From contig JAAYUG010000089.1 in the NCBI GenBank assembly GCA_012517825.1, positions 1-59,884 on the forward strand: DNA of 59,884 nucleotides, in the 5' to 3' direction. Positions 25,734 to 34,499 of this stretch are shown here, piece after piece (within the stretch, counting starts at the first letter, position 1; each line of letters begins with the position of its first letter). A model generated the notes under the pieces. That model had not been told where the DNA came from. It searched no databases and was given only the letters and a program-made list of their open reading frames with translations. The position numbers and the translations under genes are program-made. The DNA comes from Bacteroidales bacterium (GTDB taxonomy: Bacteria > Bacteroidota > Bacteroidia > Bacteroidales > JAAYUG01).

Positions 25734-27362
25734 TTAAATTATTTTTAAAGTGATTGATCCTAAATCGCGGGTACTGCCATCGGGCAGTGATGCTTTAATG
25801 TCTTCAAAATATACCTTGGAGCCTTTTCCGAGGCGTTCGAGTATATTAAGCTGTTCCTGGGTAAATTTATTGGAGTTGGAAGTAGCTTCCATGTCGAACT
25901 GGCCAACCTTTGCCGAAACTTTAAAGCTAACGACTTTTACTATTGCTTCGAATTCAAAATTTTCCATTTCAGCTATAACTCCTGATTGGGCGAGCAAAGT
26001 AGAACGGGCAATATTTCCTCCCCGCAATCCACCAACTTTAGGAACGGGTGAAGGCAACATTTTTACGCGGAATTCCTTGTAGCCGAAATCTCTTTTCTGA
26101 TTCCCGCCCATATCGGCTGTAACCCGTATCTGGGCAGAACCGGCCCTTTCAGGATTTACGATATACTGGTTACCGGAGATTTTTCGTATGCGTCCGTTAT
26201 TGATGGTAGCAGTTACCTTATCGGCAGCCACGCCGGAAACCGATATTTCAACCGGGTTATCAAGACCCATGTAAAATACGTTCATTTTGGTAGGCGAAAC
26301 GGTCATGGAAGGTTCCTCAACGATATATTCCGATTCAAACGGGCGTTTGATATCAGGACCACCGGAAGGAGACTTCAGTACAATCAGTCCGCCCCATTTT
26401 TTATTTCCTACTGTGGTTCCGGGCACTTTGTAAACTCCAACACCCTTATCAACAGGAAGTTGCTGGCTGGGACCCGTCATTTCATAGTCAATTGTACCAT
26501 CCTCGCGCACAACTTTTTTGTAGCTACCCACCAGGATGGTTGGATCCTGCGTACTGTCGGATGCTGCAATAAATACTTTGGCTTCGTAATTATTTCCGCG
26601 AACAATGTAGTTTGAATTCGGGATGACGATAGCTTCCAGCTTGTTGAACTTAAAGGCTCCGGCATCAATTTCATTGTAAAGGTAGCGGAGAATTTCGGTT
26701 TCAGCATTTCGGACATTGTTCTGCAAAGCCGACAGGATTGTAACAACTGCAATCAGCGGGATATGTTCAAAGTGTTCCGATTCCCATGATTCGGTTTTTC
26801 CTTCCTTGGGCGGGGGATCTTTTGTATCGAGAGCTTTTTCTATAGCTGCTCTTACATTGGGTGCATCATCCTTGACCATTCCCAGCAGAATATTGCGGAA
26901 GTTATCAATTTGTGCCTTGAGGGGTTTCGCTTCACCGTTATTATTGGTGCCCACCATGATCTGGGCCGGCTTGTCAGTATTATCTTTCGCTTGGATTTTA
27001 TCGGTGTAAATTTCCCCGTCCTTGCCAATAGCGGGAGCATCTTTTCCGTCACCGAGCTGAATGATTTTAATTTTCAGGTCCTGCATTTTGTTATACAGGT
27101 CGTTGGCCAGTTGTTTTACCTGGTTGGCTTTTTCAAGCCAGGGACCAGCCTTGACCGGGTTTTCTGCTGCCGCTCTTTCAAACTGGTCATAAATTACGGC
27201 ATTCTTCTCGTAGAAGTTGACATTGGTTTTCGACAATCCTTCATCTACCAGGGCAAAAGCATTAAGAACGTCTTTGGAGACGTTAAGGGCGAGTAAGGCA
27301 GTAAGGACCAGGTACATCATCCCGATCATCTTCTGTCTTGGTGTTTCTTTGCCGTGTGCCAT
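25734..27362 (-). CDS. gldM: Type IX secretion motor subunit GldM (PorM)
   Basis: A 542-residue protein: a short cytoplasmic start, one membrane helix (about 13-32, M-M-Y-L-V-L-T-A-L-L-A-L) and a long periplasmic part of consecutive beta-rich domains reaching to the GldK/N ring. Arg9, which in Flavobacterium GldM pairs with the GldL glutamate, is present. With GldL it forms the proton-driven motor powering gliding and T9SS. It starts 38 bases after gldL. Length and order match the family. Confidence 0.94.
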   Translation of the reverse strand: MAHGKETPRQKMIGMMYLVLTALLALNVSKDVLNAFALVDEGLSKTNVNFYEKNAVIYDQFERAAAENPVKAGPWLEKANQVKQLANDLYNKMQDLKIKIIQLGDGKDAPAIGKDGEIYTDKIQAKDNTDKPAQIMVGTNNNGEAKPLKAQIDNFRNILLGMVKDDAPNVRAAIEKALDTKDPPPKEGKTESWESEHFEHIPLIAVVTILSALQNNVRNAETEILRYLYNEIDAGAFKFNKLEAIVIPNSNYIVRGNNYEAKVFIAASDSTQDPTILVGSYKKVVREDGTIDYEMTGPSQQLPVDKGVGVYKVPGTTVGNKKWGGLIVLKSPSGGPDIKRPFESEYIVEEPSMTVSPTKMNVFYMGLDNPVEISVSGVAADKVTATINNGRIRKISGNQYIVNPERAGSAQIRVTADMGGNQKRDFGYKEFRVKMLPSPVPKVGGLRGGNIARSTLLAQSGVIAEMENFEFEAIVKVVSFKVSAKVGQFDMEATSNSNKFTQEQLNILERLGKGSKVYFEDIKASLPDGSTRDLGSITLKII

Positions 27363-27400
27363 TTTACTTGAGAACTATTAGATTTAGGGCAGATGTTGGT

Positions 27401-28375
27401 TTATTTTTTACTAACAACATTCATGGCAGAAAGCATATTGCCATAAATATTGTTCAGGGTAGCGATGTTTTCGCTCAATCTTGCCATTTCCTCCCTGTAC
27501 TTCTTTGTTTCCTCCACGGATTCCTTGAGGTTTTTCATCATGGAACCCAGTTCTCCGAACACTTGTTGATTTTCCTTAATGTGCTGGTCTGTTTCCTTCA
27601 GCTGGAGTTCATAGACAGCATTCAGGGCAGCAAGGTTTTTATTGAGGGTTTCGAGCTGGCTTGAATATCCTTTACCCCCGTTATTAATACTTTCCTGATA
27701 AGCGGCAATGGACTGTGTGAGTTTTTCATAAGTACCTGCCAGGTTTTCTCCGGAACGTGCGATGTGATTTGAAATTTCCTGGCCTGATCTGGCAACAGCT
27801 TCAGCTGTCTGCTGATATGACTGGCTGAGGAGGTTGACCGATTCCTGCAGTGTTTGAGTATTTGTAGTATAATTGACCGCCATATTGCTCAAGGCCTGGG
27901 CAGCAGATTTAAAGTTGCTGACATATTCATTGGTTGCTACGGAAGCATCTGTAATTTCAGAGATCTTGGCTGCAGTAGCATTAATTTTATGCAGGCCTTC
28001 GCTAAGTTTGTTAAAATCCTCGGCTGAGATACTGCTCTGGCTGACGATCTGGTCAAATCGTTCGAGCACGGAACCTGCCCTGCCGGCAGTAAGGGCTTCC
28101 CGATAGTTTTCCATTTCATCAGGATCGGTCATTCCGGCCAGTTCAGGGTATACGAGCGTCCAGTCGAGTTCTTCGTGAAGTGGTTCGAAAGCAGAGAAGA
28201 AGAAGATGATTGCTTCCGTACTCAATCCAAGGGTTATCATAACACCTGCTCCAGGCCAGTGCTGAATTTTGAACATGGCGCCGATAATTACCACCGAAGC
28301 TCCGATACCATAGAGCTTGGCCATAAAGTTTTTCCAGCCGGTTGACTGGACGAGGTCGGTTAAGCTGAAGGCCAT
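27401..28375 (-). CDS. gldL: Type IX secretion motor subunit GldL (PorL)
   Basis: A 324-residue protein with two N-terminal membrane helices (about 22-35 and 44-62) and a long cytoplasmic coiled-coil tail, longer than some GldL. Lys36 and Glu54 occupy the positions of the Flavobacterium GldL residues (K27, E49) implicated in the proton pathway, and the F-E-P-x-H motif after helix 2 is conserved. It makes the pentameric stator-like ring around the GldM helices. Immediately downstream of gldK. Confidence 0.94.
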   Translation of the reverse strand: MAFSLTDLVQSTGWKNFMAKLYGIGASVVIIGAMFKIQHWPGAGVMITLGLSTEAIIFFFSAFEPLHEELDWTLVYPELAGMTDPDEMENYREALTAGRAGSVLERFDQIVSQSSISAEDFNKLSEGLHKINATAAKISEITDASVATNEYVSNFKSAAQALSNMAVNYTTNTQTLQESVNLLSQSYQQTAEAVARSGQEISNHIARSGENLAGTYEKLTQSIAAYQESINNGGKGYSSQLETLNKNLAALNAVYELQLKETDQHIKENQQVFGELGSMMKNLKESVEETKKYREEMARLSENIATLNNIYGNMLSAMNVVSKK

Positions 28376-28405
28376 AGTATTAAGTTTACAGGTTTTTCAA
28401 CAGGT

Positions 28406-29737
28406 TTATTTATTGCTGCCAAGATACGTTCTCACACAACGGAAACCGATGTATGATTTGGCGGTATCCTGGTATTCATATGAACGTGTGCCGCACTGGA
28501 GATAGTATGCAATGTCTTTCCAGGATCCTCCGCGAATCACTTTACGTTTCATGGAAGGAGGATCATCGGGTTTGGCATTGTATTTATAATCCGGGTTCAG
28601 GTCGTGGGTAAAGATATAGGCAGATTCATCGTACGCATTGGCAGTCCATTCAGCTACGTTACCAGCCATATCGTAGAGGCCCCATTCGTTGGGTTCAAAG
28701 GAACCGACTTTCATTGTGGTAACACCGCCGTCGTCGGAATAATTTCCACGGAGGGGTTTGAAGTTGGCGAGGAAGCATCCCTTATAGTTGCGGGTATACA
28801 TACCTCCCCAGGGATACATGGAAAGGTCAAGTCCTCCGCGGGCGGCATATTCCCATTCTGATTCGGTGGGCAGGCGGTAATCATGGACAAAATAACGGCC
28901 ATCTTTCTGAAGGGCATCATTCAGGTATTTTGTTCTCCAGATGCAGAAAGCGGTGGCCTGCTTCCAGGTTACTCCAACAACGGGGTAGTTATCGTAGGCC
29001 GGATGCCAGAAGTACATAGTAGTCATAGGTTCATTGTACGAATAGGTAAAATCGGCAACCCAGCAGAGGGTATCAGGGTACACATTGATAACATCCCTGA
29101 AGACGAAGGCAGAACGGTTTGTGATATCCACTTTCTGTCCTTCAGGATTGGTAACCTGGCCCTGGTATTGTTTTGTCTGGAAATTGTAGCGGTTATTCTT
29201 ATTGGCCGCCTGCTGAAGGTCAATCCAGTAATATTCGTACATCAGTTTGCGGGTATCAAGCTCTTTGCGGCCGAAGAAACGTTCGTTCGGCTGAAGGTAA
29301 AGCTCCTGAAGAATGTTATTGACTTCTTCGTCTTTGTAATCGATTTTGGTTTCCCAGTTCAGGTATGGAGGATCAATCGGGTTTCCGAAGGCATCTTCGG
29401 AAATGGCGAAATCCTCAATCTGGGCGGCCAGCATGCGGCGGATGATGGAATCGCGGACCCAGTAAACGAATTGGCGGTATTCGTTATTGGTAATTTCGGT
29501 TTCATCCATCCAGAAAGCTTCAACGGTAACCGTTTTGGAAGTAACGTTTTCGGCCCAGGGTACATCCTGGTCACTGGGGCCCATATTGAAGCTTCCCTGA
29601 GGAATAAATACCATTCCGTAAGGATCGGGTTCAAAGTATTTTTCCCTGCCGGGAACTCCTGTAAGTTCACCATTGTCAGATCCTCCGCAACTGGTGATAA
29701 GCACTAAGATAACTGTCAGGCCAATGATCTTTTTCAT
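28406..29737 (-). CDS. gldK: Type IX secretion lipoprotein GldK (PorK), FGE-sulfatase domain
   Basis: A 443-residue lipoprotein: signal with lipobox L-I-T-S-C (Cys17), then a formylglycine-generating-enzyme-like (FGE-sulfatase) domain from about residue 40 to the C-terminus. Domain marks are F-I-P-Q-G-S-F-N-M-G, the D-E-T-E-I-T-N substrate loop, L-P-T-E-S-E-W-E-Y-A-A-R-G and G-N-V-A-E-W-T, ending R-G-G-S-W and F-R-C-V-R. In this family the fold is structural, forming the periplasmic ring with GldN. The position after porP and before gldL is standard. Confidence 0.94.
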   Translation of the reverse strand: MKKIIGLTVILVLITSCGGSDNGELTGVPGREKYFEPDPYGMVFIPQGSFNMGPSDQDVPWAENVTSKTVTVEAFWMDETEITNNEYRQFVYWVRDSIIRRMLAAQIEDFAISEDAFGNPIDPPYLNWETKIDYKDEEVNNILQELYLQPNERFFGRKELDTRKLMYEYYWIDLQQAANKNNRYNFQTKQYQGQVTNPEGQKVDITNRSAFVFRDVINVYPDTLCWVADFTYSYNEPMTTMYFWHPAYDNYPVVGVTWKQATAFCIWRTKYLNDALQKDGRYFVHDYRLPTESEWEYAARGGLDLSMYPWGGMYTRNYKGCFLANFKPLRGNYSDDGGVTTMKVGSFEPNEWGLYDMAGNVAEWTANAYDESAYIFTHDLNPDYKYNAKPDDPPSMKRKVIRGGSWKDIAYYLQCGTRSYEYQDTAKSYIGFRCVRTYLGSNK

Positions 29738-29820
29738 AACACGTCAGGTATTATTCTTTGGTTGTTATTTTCTTTATTACAATATAGTTTCTGCAAAATT
29801 GATATAAAAGTAAAAAAAAA

Positions 29821-30753
29821 TTATAAAAATCGAACGCTTTTAAATTTCTGAGGAGATTTTTCCACTTTCATGCGGAAACAATAGGCTACACTGAATTCAT
29901 GGGAACCGCTGTTGTATTTCCGCAGATCGGTCATGGAGAAATCATAGGAATACGTAACCCGTATACCGTTAAAAATCTCCAGTCCCAGCATGCCGATGAG
30001 GGCATCGCCCATACGGTATGCAACTCCACCCCAGAATTTCTGATTATACACAATATTTGTGTTTAATGTTACCTGTGAGTTTTTTGCATCTGAAGCTACC
30101 AGGGCTGAGGGTTGAATCTCAAAGGCAGGATTCGGCAATTGCATTTTGTACCCTGCCATGAGATAATAGTGCATGCGGGATTGGGTAGTGGCCTGGTCAA
30201 AATTCATTTTTGAACTCACAAGGTGTTTTACGGAAAAACCGGCAAAAAGGTTATCAGTTTCGTAAAAAGTACCCAGGCCCATATCAAAACCAAAGGCACT
30301 CTCTCCATCCTTGGGGATAGCATTATCTCCTTCGGTTTGCACAGGAGGTTTCCATTGTGCCCCGTTAAGAGCTTTGTTCAGCAAACCCGCATTGATTCCG
30401 ATACCGAGTTTTCCTTCGCCGAGAGTTATATGGTAGGCATAGGCCAGGGCGATAGCAAGGTCTTTATCGAAGCCGATGTTATCGCTCATAAGGTTAACGC
30501 CAATGCCGCCGGGAATTCCGAATGGCCGGAAAGGAGTATTGGCATGGAAAACGGTTGTCTGTGGCGCTCCGTCAATACCAACCCATTGTTGCCTTGTATC
30601 AAGCCCAAGGCAGATCATATTGCTGATACCGGCAAATCCCGGGTTAAATGTCATTTTATTGAACATATATTGGCTGAAAATAGGATCCTGCTGTGCATGC
30701 AGTATTCCATTCACAGCCAGCAGAAAAATCAGTGTACCGGAGAGCCTTTTCAT
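29821..30753 (-). CDS. porP: PorP/SprF-family type IX secretion outer-membrane protein
   Basis: About 310 residues from ATG 30753, which gives a proper signal peptide (M-K-R-L-S, core, L-H-A-Q). A reading from 30828 adds 25 residues ahead of it and is rejected. The mature protein starts Q-D-P-I-F-S-Q-Y and has the N-P-G-F-A-G motif of PorP/SprF barrels, then beta strands to the C-terminus. PorP/SprF proteins attach to the PorK/N ring or help export adhesins such as SprB. Placement before gldK mirrors porPKLMN of Porphyromonas. The 84-base gap to gldK has a weak CAATTTTG element only. Confidence 0.92.
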   Translation of the reverse strand: MKRLSGTLIFLLAVNGILHAQQDPIFSQYMFNKMTFNPGFAGISNMICLGLDTRQQWVGIDGAPQTTVFHANTPFRPFGIPGGIGVNLMSDNIGFDKDLAIALAYAYHITLGEGKLGIGINAGLLNKALNGAQWKPPVQTEGDNAIPKDGESAFGFDMGLGTFYETDNLFAGFSVKHLVSSKMNFDQATTQSRMHYYLMAGYKMQLPNPAFEIQPSALVASDAKNSQVTLNTNIVYNQKFWGGVAYRMGDALIGMLGLEIFNGIRVTYSYDFSMTDLRKYNSGSHEFSVAYCFRMKVEKSPQKFKSVRFL

Positions 30754-30915
30754 AATATAATCCGGGGGTAAACTGTTCCGGTTTAATTTGAAAACAGTAA
30801 AATAAGTAAAATTATTGTATACCTCCAAATATTATTAACAATTAGATGTTGATAACCTGAGGCCTGAAAAGGGAAAAGGTGTTTATAAAGAAATGAATAT
30901 CAATAAAAAACGCAA

Positions 30916-32079
30916 CTAAGATTTTCTGAAAATTCTCCATAATCTGTCTGTAATCTGGTGGTTGCAGGCTGCTTCATAATCCTCCTTGCCACAGGAATAT
31001 ACCAGGGGTTTCTTATCGGCAGATTCCGGGGGAACTTCAATCCACCAGCGTTCCGTGGTAAGGCTTTGGTAGAATGTGAGGTCGGTGGGTATTTCTTCGT
31101 TGGCGACAATATATTTTCTGAATTTTTCGGGTTGTTCAAGAGGATTTTCATAGAGGTTCTGGGAGAGCCCTTCCAGAAAATACCATATGGTCTGGGCTGC
31201 CAGTTGAGCCGTAACATTGAACGGGTCGTGGTCAGGAAGTATATCAAAAACGCCAAATACGGAAGTTTTTCCTCCCAGTCCTGCGTATCGTGCCAGCTGG
31301 CATAATTCTTCCCCATATAATCCGTTGGCGCAGGGTATTAAGGTGCCCGGCGCGTCGGCGTAGCGTACAGCGTTCATATCAATGCTTACCAGATCAGCAT
31401 CGCGCAGCAGCGGTTCGGAACGGCTAATGTCTTCGCGGAGTTGACCAAGGCGAAGCGGGTCCATATAAAGCTTCTCGAGGATATCGATGGCTGATTTGTC
31501 GGTGAGGTATTGCTGAAAGCCTAATAAAGTAGACTGGTGAAGAATTTTGGCTTTTTCCTGAACGATGGTTCGCAGGAAGCTAAAGGAATGGGCTGATTTA
31601 TCAGGTGAGGGAAGCAGATCAGGACGGTTGTCAATAACCAGCAGGGAGCAGGGCCGGCGTAGTTTTTTGTAGGCTCTGAACAGAGGAACGGTCAGATCCT
31701 GGCTTCCGCCCAGTACAACAATGGTAAGGTTTTTCTGAAGAAGATCAACAGCCACGTCTGTGAGTCCGGCATAGGTGTCATTTACAGTCTGTCCTCTTTT
31801 GATGTTTCCCAGGTCAATAATTTTAATGTTTCTGGGGATCCGTGCCGTTTGGTAGAGAGCTTCCCTGATTTTGTCGGGAGCCATGGCAAAACCGGAAGCA
31901 GGACTGTTTCTTGCCTCGGGAACTCCCAGCAATGCAACCCGGTAATCTGCAAGGTCGCCGGCTTTTGCTCCGGCTGTGTGGACCTTAATATTGGCAGAGA
32001 AGGTATAATCCCTTGGCAGAAATTCCAGCAGAGGCTTATCAAGGCTGACCGGATCAAAATAGTCGGGGAACAGCTTCAT
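30916..32079 (-). CDS. Arginase-fold protein lacking most metal ligands (formimidoylglutamase-like relative)
   Basis: A 387-residue protein of the ureohydrolase/arginase fold. The three metal-binding signatures are altered: G-G-x-H-D reads G-G-S-Q-D, D-A-H-x-D reads D-N-R-P-D, and S-x-D-x-D-x-x-D-P reads S-I-D-M-N followed by A-D-A-P-G. The first His, the second His and the second Asp are thus missing, so a dimanganese hydrolase is unlikely and a non-catalytic role is probable (inferred). In Bacteroidota such proteins are often annotated arginase or formimidoylglutamase, typically near topA and T9SS genes, as here. The start ATG is six bases past the topA stop, so the two genes are co-transcribed. 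Confidence 0.78.
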   Translation of the reverse strand: MKLFPDYFDPVSLDKPLLEFLPRDYTFSANIKVHTAGAKAGDLADYRVALLGVPEARNSPASGFAMAPDKIREALYQTARIPRNIKIIDLGNIKRGQTVNDTYAGLTDVAVDLLQKNLTIVVLGGSQDLTVPLFRAYKKLRRPCSLLVIDNRPDLLPSPDKSAHSFSFLRTIVQEKAKILHQSTLLGFQQYLTDKSAIDILEKLYMDPLRLGQLREDISRSEPLLRDADLVSIDMNAVRYADAPGTLIPCANGLYGEELCQLARYAGLGGKTSVFGVFDILPDHDPFNVTAQLAAQTIWYFLEGLSQNLYENPLEQPEKFRKYIVANEEIPTDLTFYQSLTTERWWIEVPPESADKKPLVYSCGKEDYEAACNHQITDRLWRIFRKS

Positions 32080-32085
32080 GGTTTG

Positions 32086-34413
32086 TTATGATTTTTTTCT
32101 ACGAACGGTTTTGCGGGGAGTTTTTTCCTTATTCCCGATGATGGCAATGCATTCATCGAGAGTGAGTTCAGCGGGATTTTTCGTTTTGGGAATCCGGTAG
32201 TTTTCGTTGTTAAATGCAATGTACGGGCCATAGCGTCCGTTAAGAATGCGCAATCCGGGTTTTTCAGGAAATTCCTTGATCAGTTTATTCTGATCCTTTT
32301 GTTTTTTTTCTTCGATAATTTCGATGGCTCTTTCAAGGGTAACCGTTAACGGATTATCGGTATTTCTGTTGAGCGAGTAAAATTTCTTGTCGTGAAGGAT
32401 GTAGGGGCCGAATCGTCCGATTCCGACTGTGACTTCCGATTTCATGTATGTGCCAAGTTTTCTCGGGAACCGGAACATAGCGAGAGCATCTTCAAGGGTG
32501 ACAGAATCCATGCTTTGTCCTTTGACCAGGCTAGCAAACCGAGGTTTTCCGTCGTTGGCATCTCCGATCTGGACCATGGGGCCGAAACGGCCGATTTTAA
32601 CAAAGACAGGTTTGCCGGTTTCGGGGTCGGTTCCGAGCAGCCGTTCTCCTTTTGATTTTTCCTTGCTGGTAAGGGTTTCTTCTACCTTTTTGTGGAACGA
32701 ACTGTAGAATTTGCGGATCATTTTTGTCCATTCGAGCTGGCCTTCGGCAATGAGGTCAAATTCTTTTTCGACGGTAGCTGTGAAGTTATAGTCGAGGATA
32801 TCCTGGAAGTTTTGCACCAGGAAGTCGTTAACGATCATTCCGATATCGGTGGGGAAGAGTTTGGCTTTTTCGGCGCCGGTGATCTCTGTTTTAATCTGTT
32901 CAGTGATTTTGTTTTTTGACAGGGAAATCACCATATAATCGCGGGGTTTTCCGGGGCGGTCTTCCTTGACTACATACCCACGTTGCTGGATGGTAGAGAT
33001 AGTGGGTGCATAGGTTGAAGGCCGGCCAATTCCAAGTTCCTCCAGTTTTTTTACCAGGCTTGCTTCGGTATAGCGGGGAGGATGGTAGGTAAATTTCTGC
33101 ACGGCATTGACTGACTGAAGCAGGGCGTCCTGGTTTTGCCGGAGCGGAGGAAGAAAGTTCCCTTTCTTTTCTTCTCCTTCCTCGTCTTCCGATTCCCTGT
33201 ACACTTTCAGGAAACCGTCAAATTTAATGACTTCCCCGGTAGCAATAAAGTGTTCATCAATTCCCGGAGCTTCAATTACGGCGGTGGTTTTTTCGATGAG
33301 GGCATCGCTCATCTGGGAGGCGAGGGTTCTCTTGCGGATGAGGTCATAGAGTTTTTTTTCAGCGGCCGATCCGGTAATTGTTTCCTTTTCAATGTAGGTA
33401 GGCCGGATTGCCTCGTGTGCTTCCTGTGCCCCTTTGGTTTTTGTTTTGTACTGTCTTGGTTGGGAGTATTCGGCACCGAATTCGCTGGCAATAACCTTTT
33501 TGCTGACGTTCAGGGCAAGGTCAGAAAGGTTCACTGAATCGGTACGCATGTAAGTAATTTTTCCTGCCTCATAGAGTTTCTGGGCGAGGGTCATAGTTTG
33601 GGAAACTGAGAATCCGAGTTTTCTGGAGGCTTCCTGTTGCAGGGTGGAGGTAGTAAAAGGCGGTGGAGGAGATTTTCGTGAGGGTTTTGTTGTAACTTCG
33701 GTTATCCGGAATGCTGCGTTTTTGCATTTTTCCAGAAACTTTCGTGTTTCCTCAGCTGATTGAAATCTGACTGACAATTCAGCAGGGAATGTTTCCGCTG
33801 ATCCTTTGGGATCTTTGACTTCAAAAAGGGCTGTAACCTTGAAGTAGGAGACAGACTGGAACGCATTGATTTCCCTTTCTCTTTCAACGAGAAGCCTCAC
33901 AGCAACTGACTGGACGCGGCCGGCTGAAAGAGCAGGCTTAATTTTCTTCCAGAGGATAGGGGAAAGTTCAAAACCTACCAGGCGGTCGAGAATACGGCGG
34001 GCCTGCTGGGCATTAACCAGATTGAGATCAATGTTCCGCGGTTTTTTAATGGCATTGAGGATAGCATCTTTGGTTATTTCATTGAAGACAATCCGGCGGG
34101 TTTGAGCGTCGTTCAGCTGAAGAACTTCGGCAAGGTGCCAGGCAATAGCTTCTCCTTCCCGGTCTTCGTCTGAAGCAAGCCATACCAGTTTTGCTTCCTT
34201 TACAAGTTTTTTCAGTTCAGCTACAACCTTTTTCTTGTCATCGGAAATAACATATTCGGGTTTGAAATTATGTTCAATGTCGATGCCGAGATTTTTTTTG
34301 GAAAGGTCACGAATGTGTCCGAAGCTTGATTTTACAAGGAAATCTTTTCCGAGAAATTTTTCAATGGTTTTGGCTTTGGCGGGTGACTCTACAATAACGA
34401 GGTTTTCCTGCAT
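32086..34413 (-). CDS. topA: DNA topoisomerase I
   Basis: A 775-residue type IA topoisomerase that relaxes negative supercoils. An N-terminal Toprim domain starts V-I-V-E-S-P-A-K-A-K-T-I with acidic D-x-D-R-E-G-E-A motifs, the active-site Tyr lies in Y-M-R-T-D-S and the G-R-P-S-T-Y segment follows. The C-terminus has about three zinc-less repeats of the form G-R-F/Y-G-P-x, at about 600, 680 and 745, in place of zinc fingers. It precedes the arginase-fold gene on the same transcript. A CAACTTTGC element (one mismatch to the -7 consensus) lies about 31-38 bases upstream. Confidence 0.96.
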   Translation of the reverse strand: MQENLVIVESPAKAKTIEKFLGKDFLVKSSFGHIRDLSKKNLGIDIEHNFKPEYVISDDKKKVVAELKKLVKEAKLVWLASDEDREGEAIAWHLAEVLQLNDAQTRRIVFNEITKDAILNAIKKPRNIDLNLVNAQQARRILDRLVGFELSPILWKKIKPALSAGRVQSVAVRLLVEREREINAFQSVSYFKVTALFEVKDPKGSAETFPAELSVRFQSAEETRKFLEKCKNAAFRITEVTTKPSRKSPPPPFTTSTLQQEASRKLGFSVSQTMTLAQKLYEAGKITYMRTDSVNLSDLALNVSKKVIASEFGAEYSQPRQYKTKTKGAQEAHEAIRPTYIEKETITGSAAEKKLYDLIRKRTLASQMSDALIEKTTAVIEAPGIDEHFIATGEVIKFDGFLKVYRESEDEEGEEKKGNFLPPLRQNQDALLQSVNAVQKFTYHPPRYTEASLVKKLEELGIGRPSTYAPTISTIQQRGYVVKEDRPGKPRDYMVISLSKNKITEQIKTEITGAEKAKLFPTDIGMIVNDFLVQNFQDILDYNFTATVEKEFDLIAEGQLEWTKMIRKFYSSFHKKVEETLTSKEKSKGERLLGTDPETGKPVFVKIGRFGPMVQIGDANDGKPRFASLVKGQSMDSVTLEDALAMFRFPRKLGTYMKSEVTVGIGRFGPYILHDKKFYSLNRNTDNPLTVTLERAIEIIEEKKQKDQNKLIKEFPEKPGLRILNGRYGPYIAFNNENYRIPKTKNPAELTLDECIAIIGNKEKTPRKTVRRKKS

Positions 34414-34474
34414 ACCGATATATTAATATATGTTAACGACCCGCAAAGTTGAAAATTTTAAATCAAATAATTGC

Positions 34475-34482
34475 TATTTTTG
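34475..34482 (+). promoter_or_regulatory. Bacteroidota -7 promoter element for the PBP1A gene
   Basis: TATTTTTG followed by G, 17 bases upstream of ATG 34500. It lies inside the longer reading that begins with TTG at 34449, arguing for 34500 as the start. Confidence 0.5.
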
Positions 34483-34499
34483 GCCCAACCTTCAAATTT

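Noticed and set aside
28883-29707. A 274-codon plus-strand frame over gldK, and similar long frames antisense to glmS (44702-45490), IleS and wbpE
   Set aside because: Each lies wholly within a gene with full catalytic or family motifs on the other strand, so they are reading-frame shadows.
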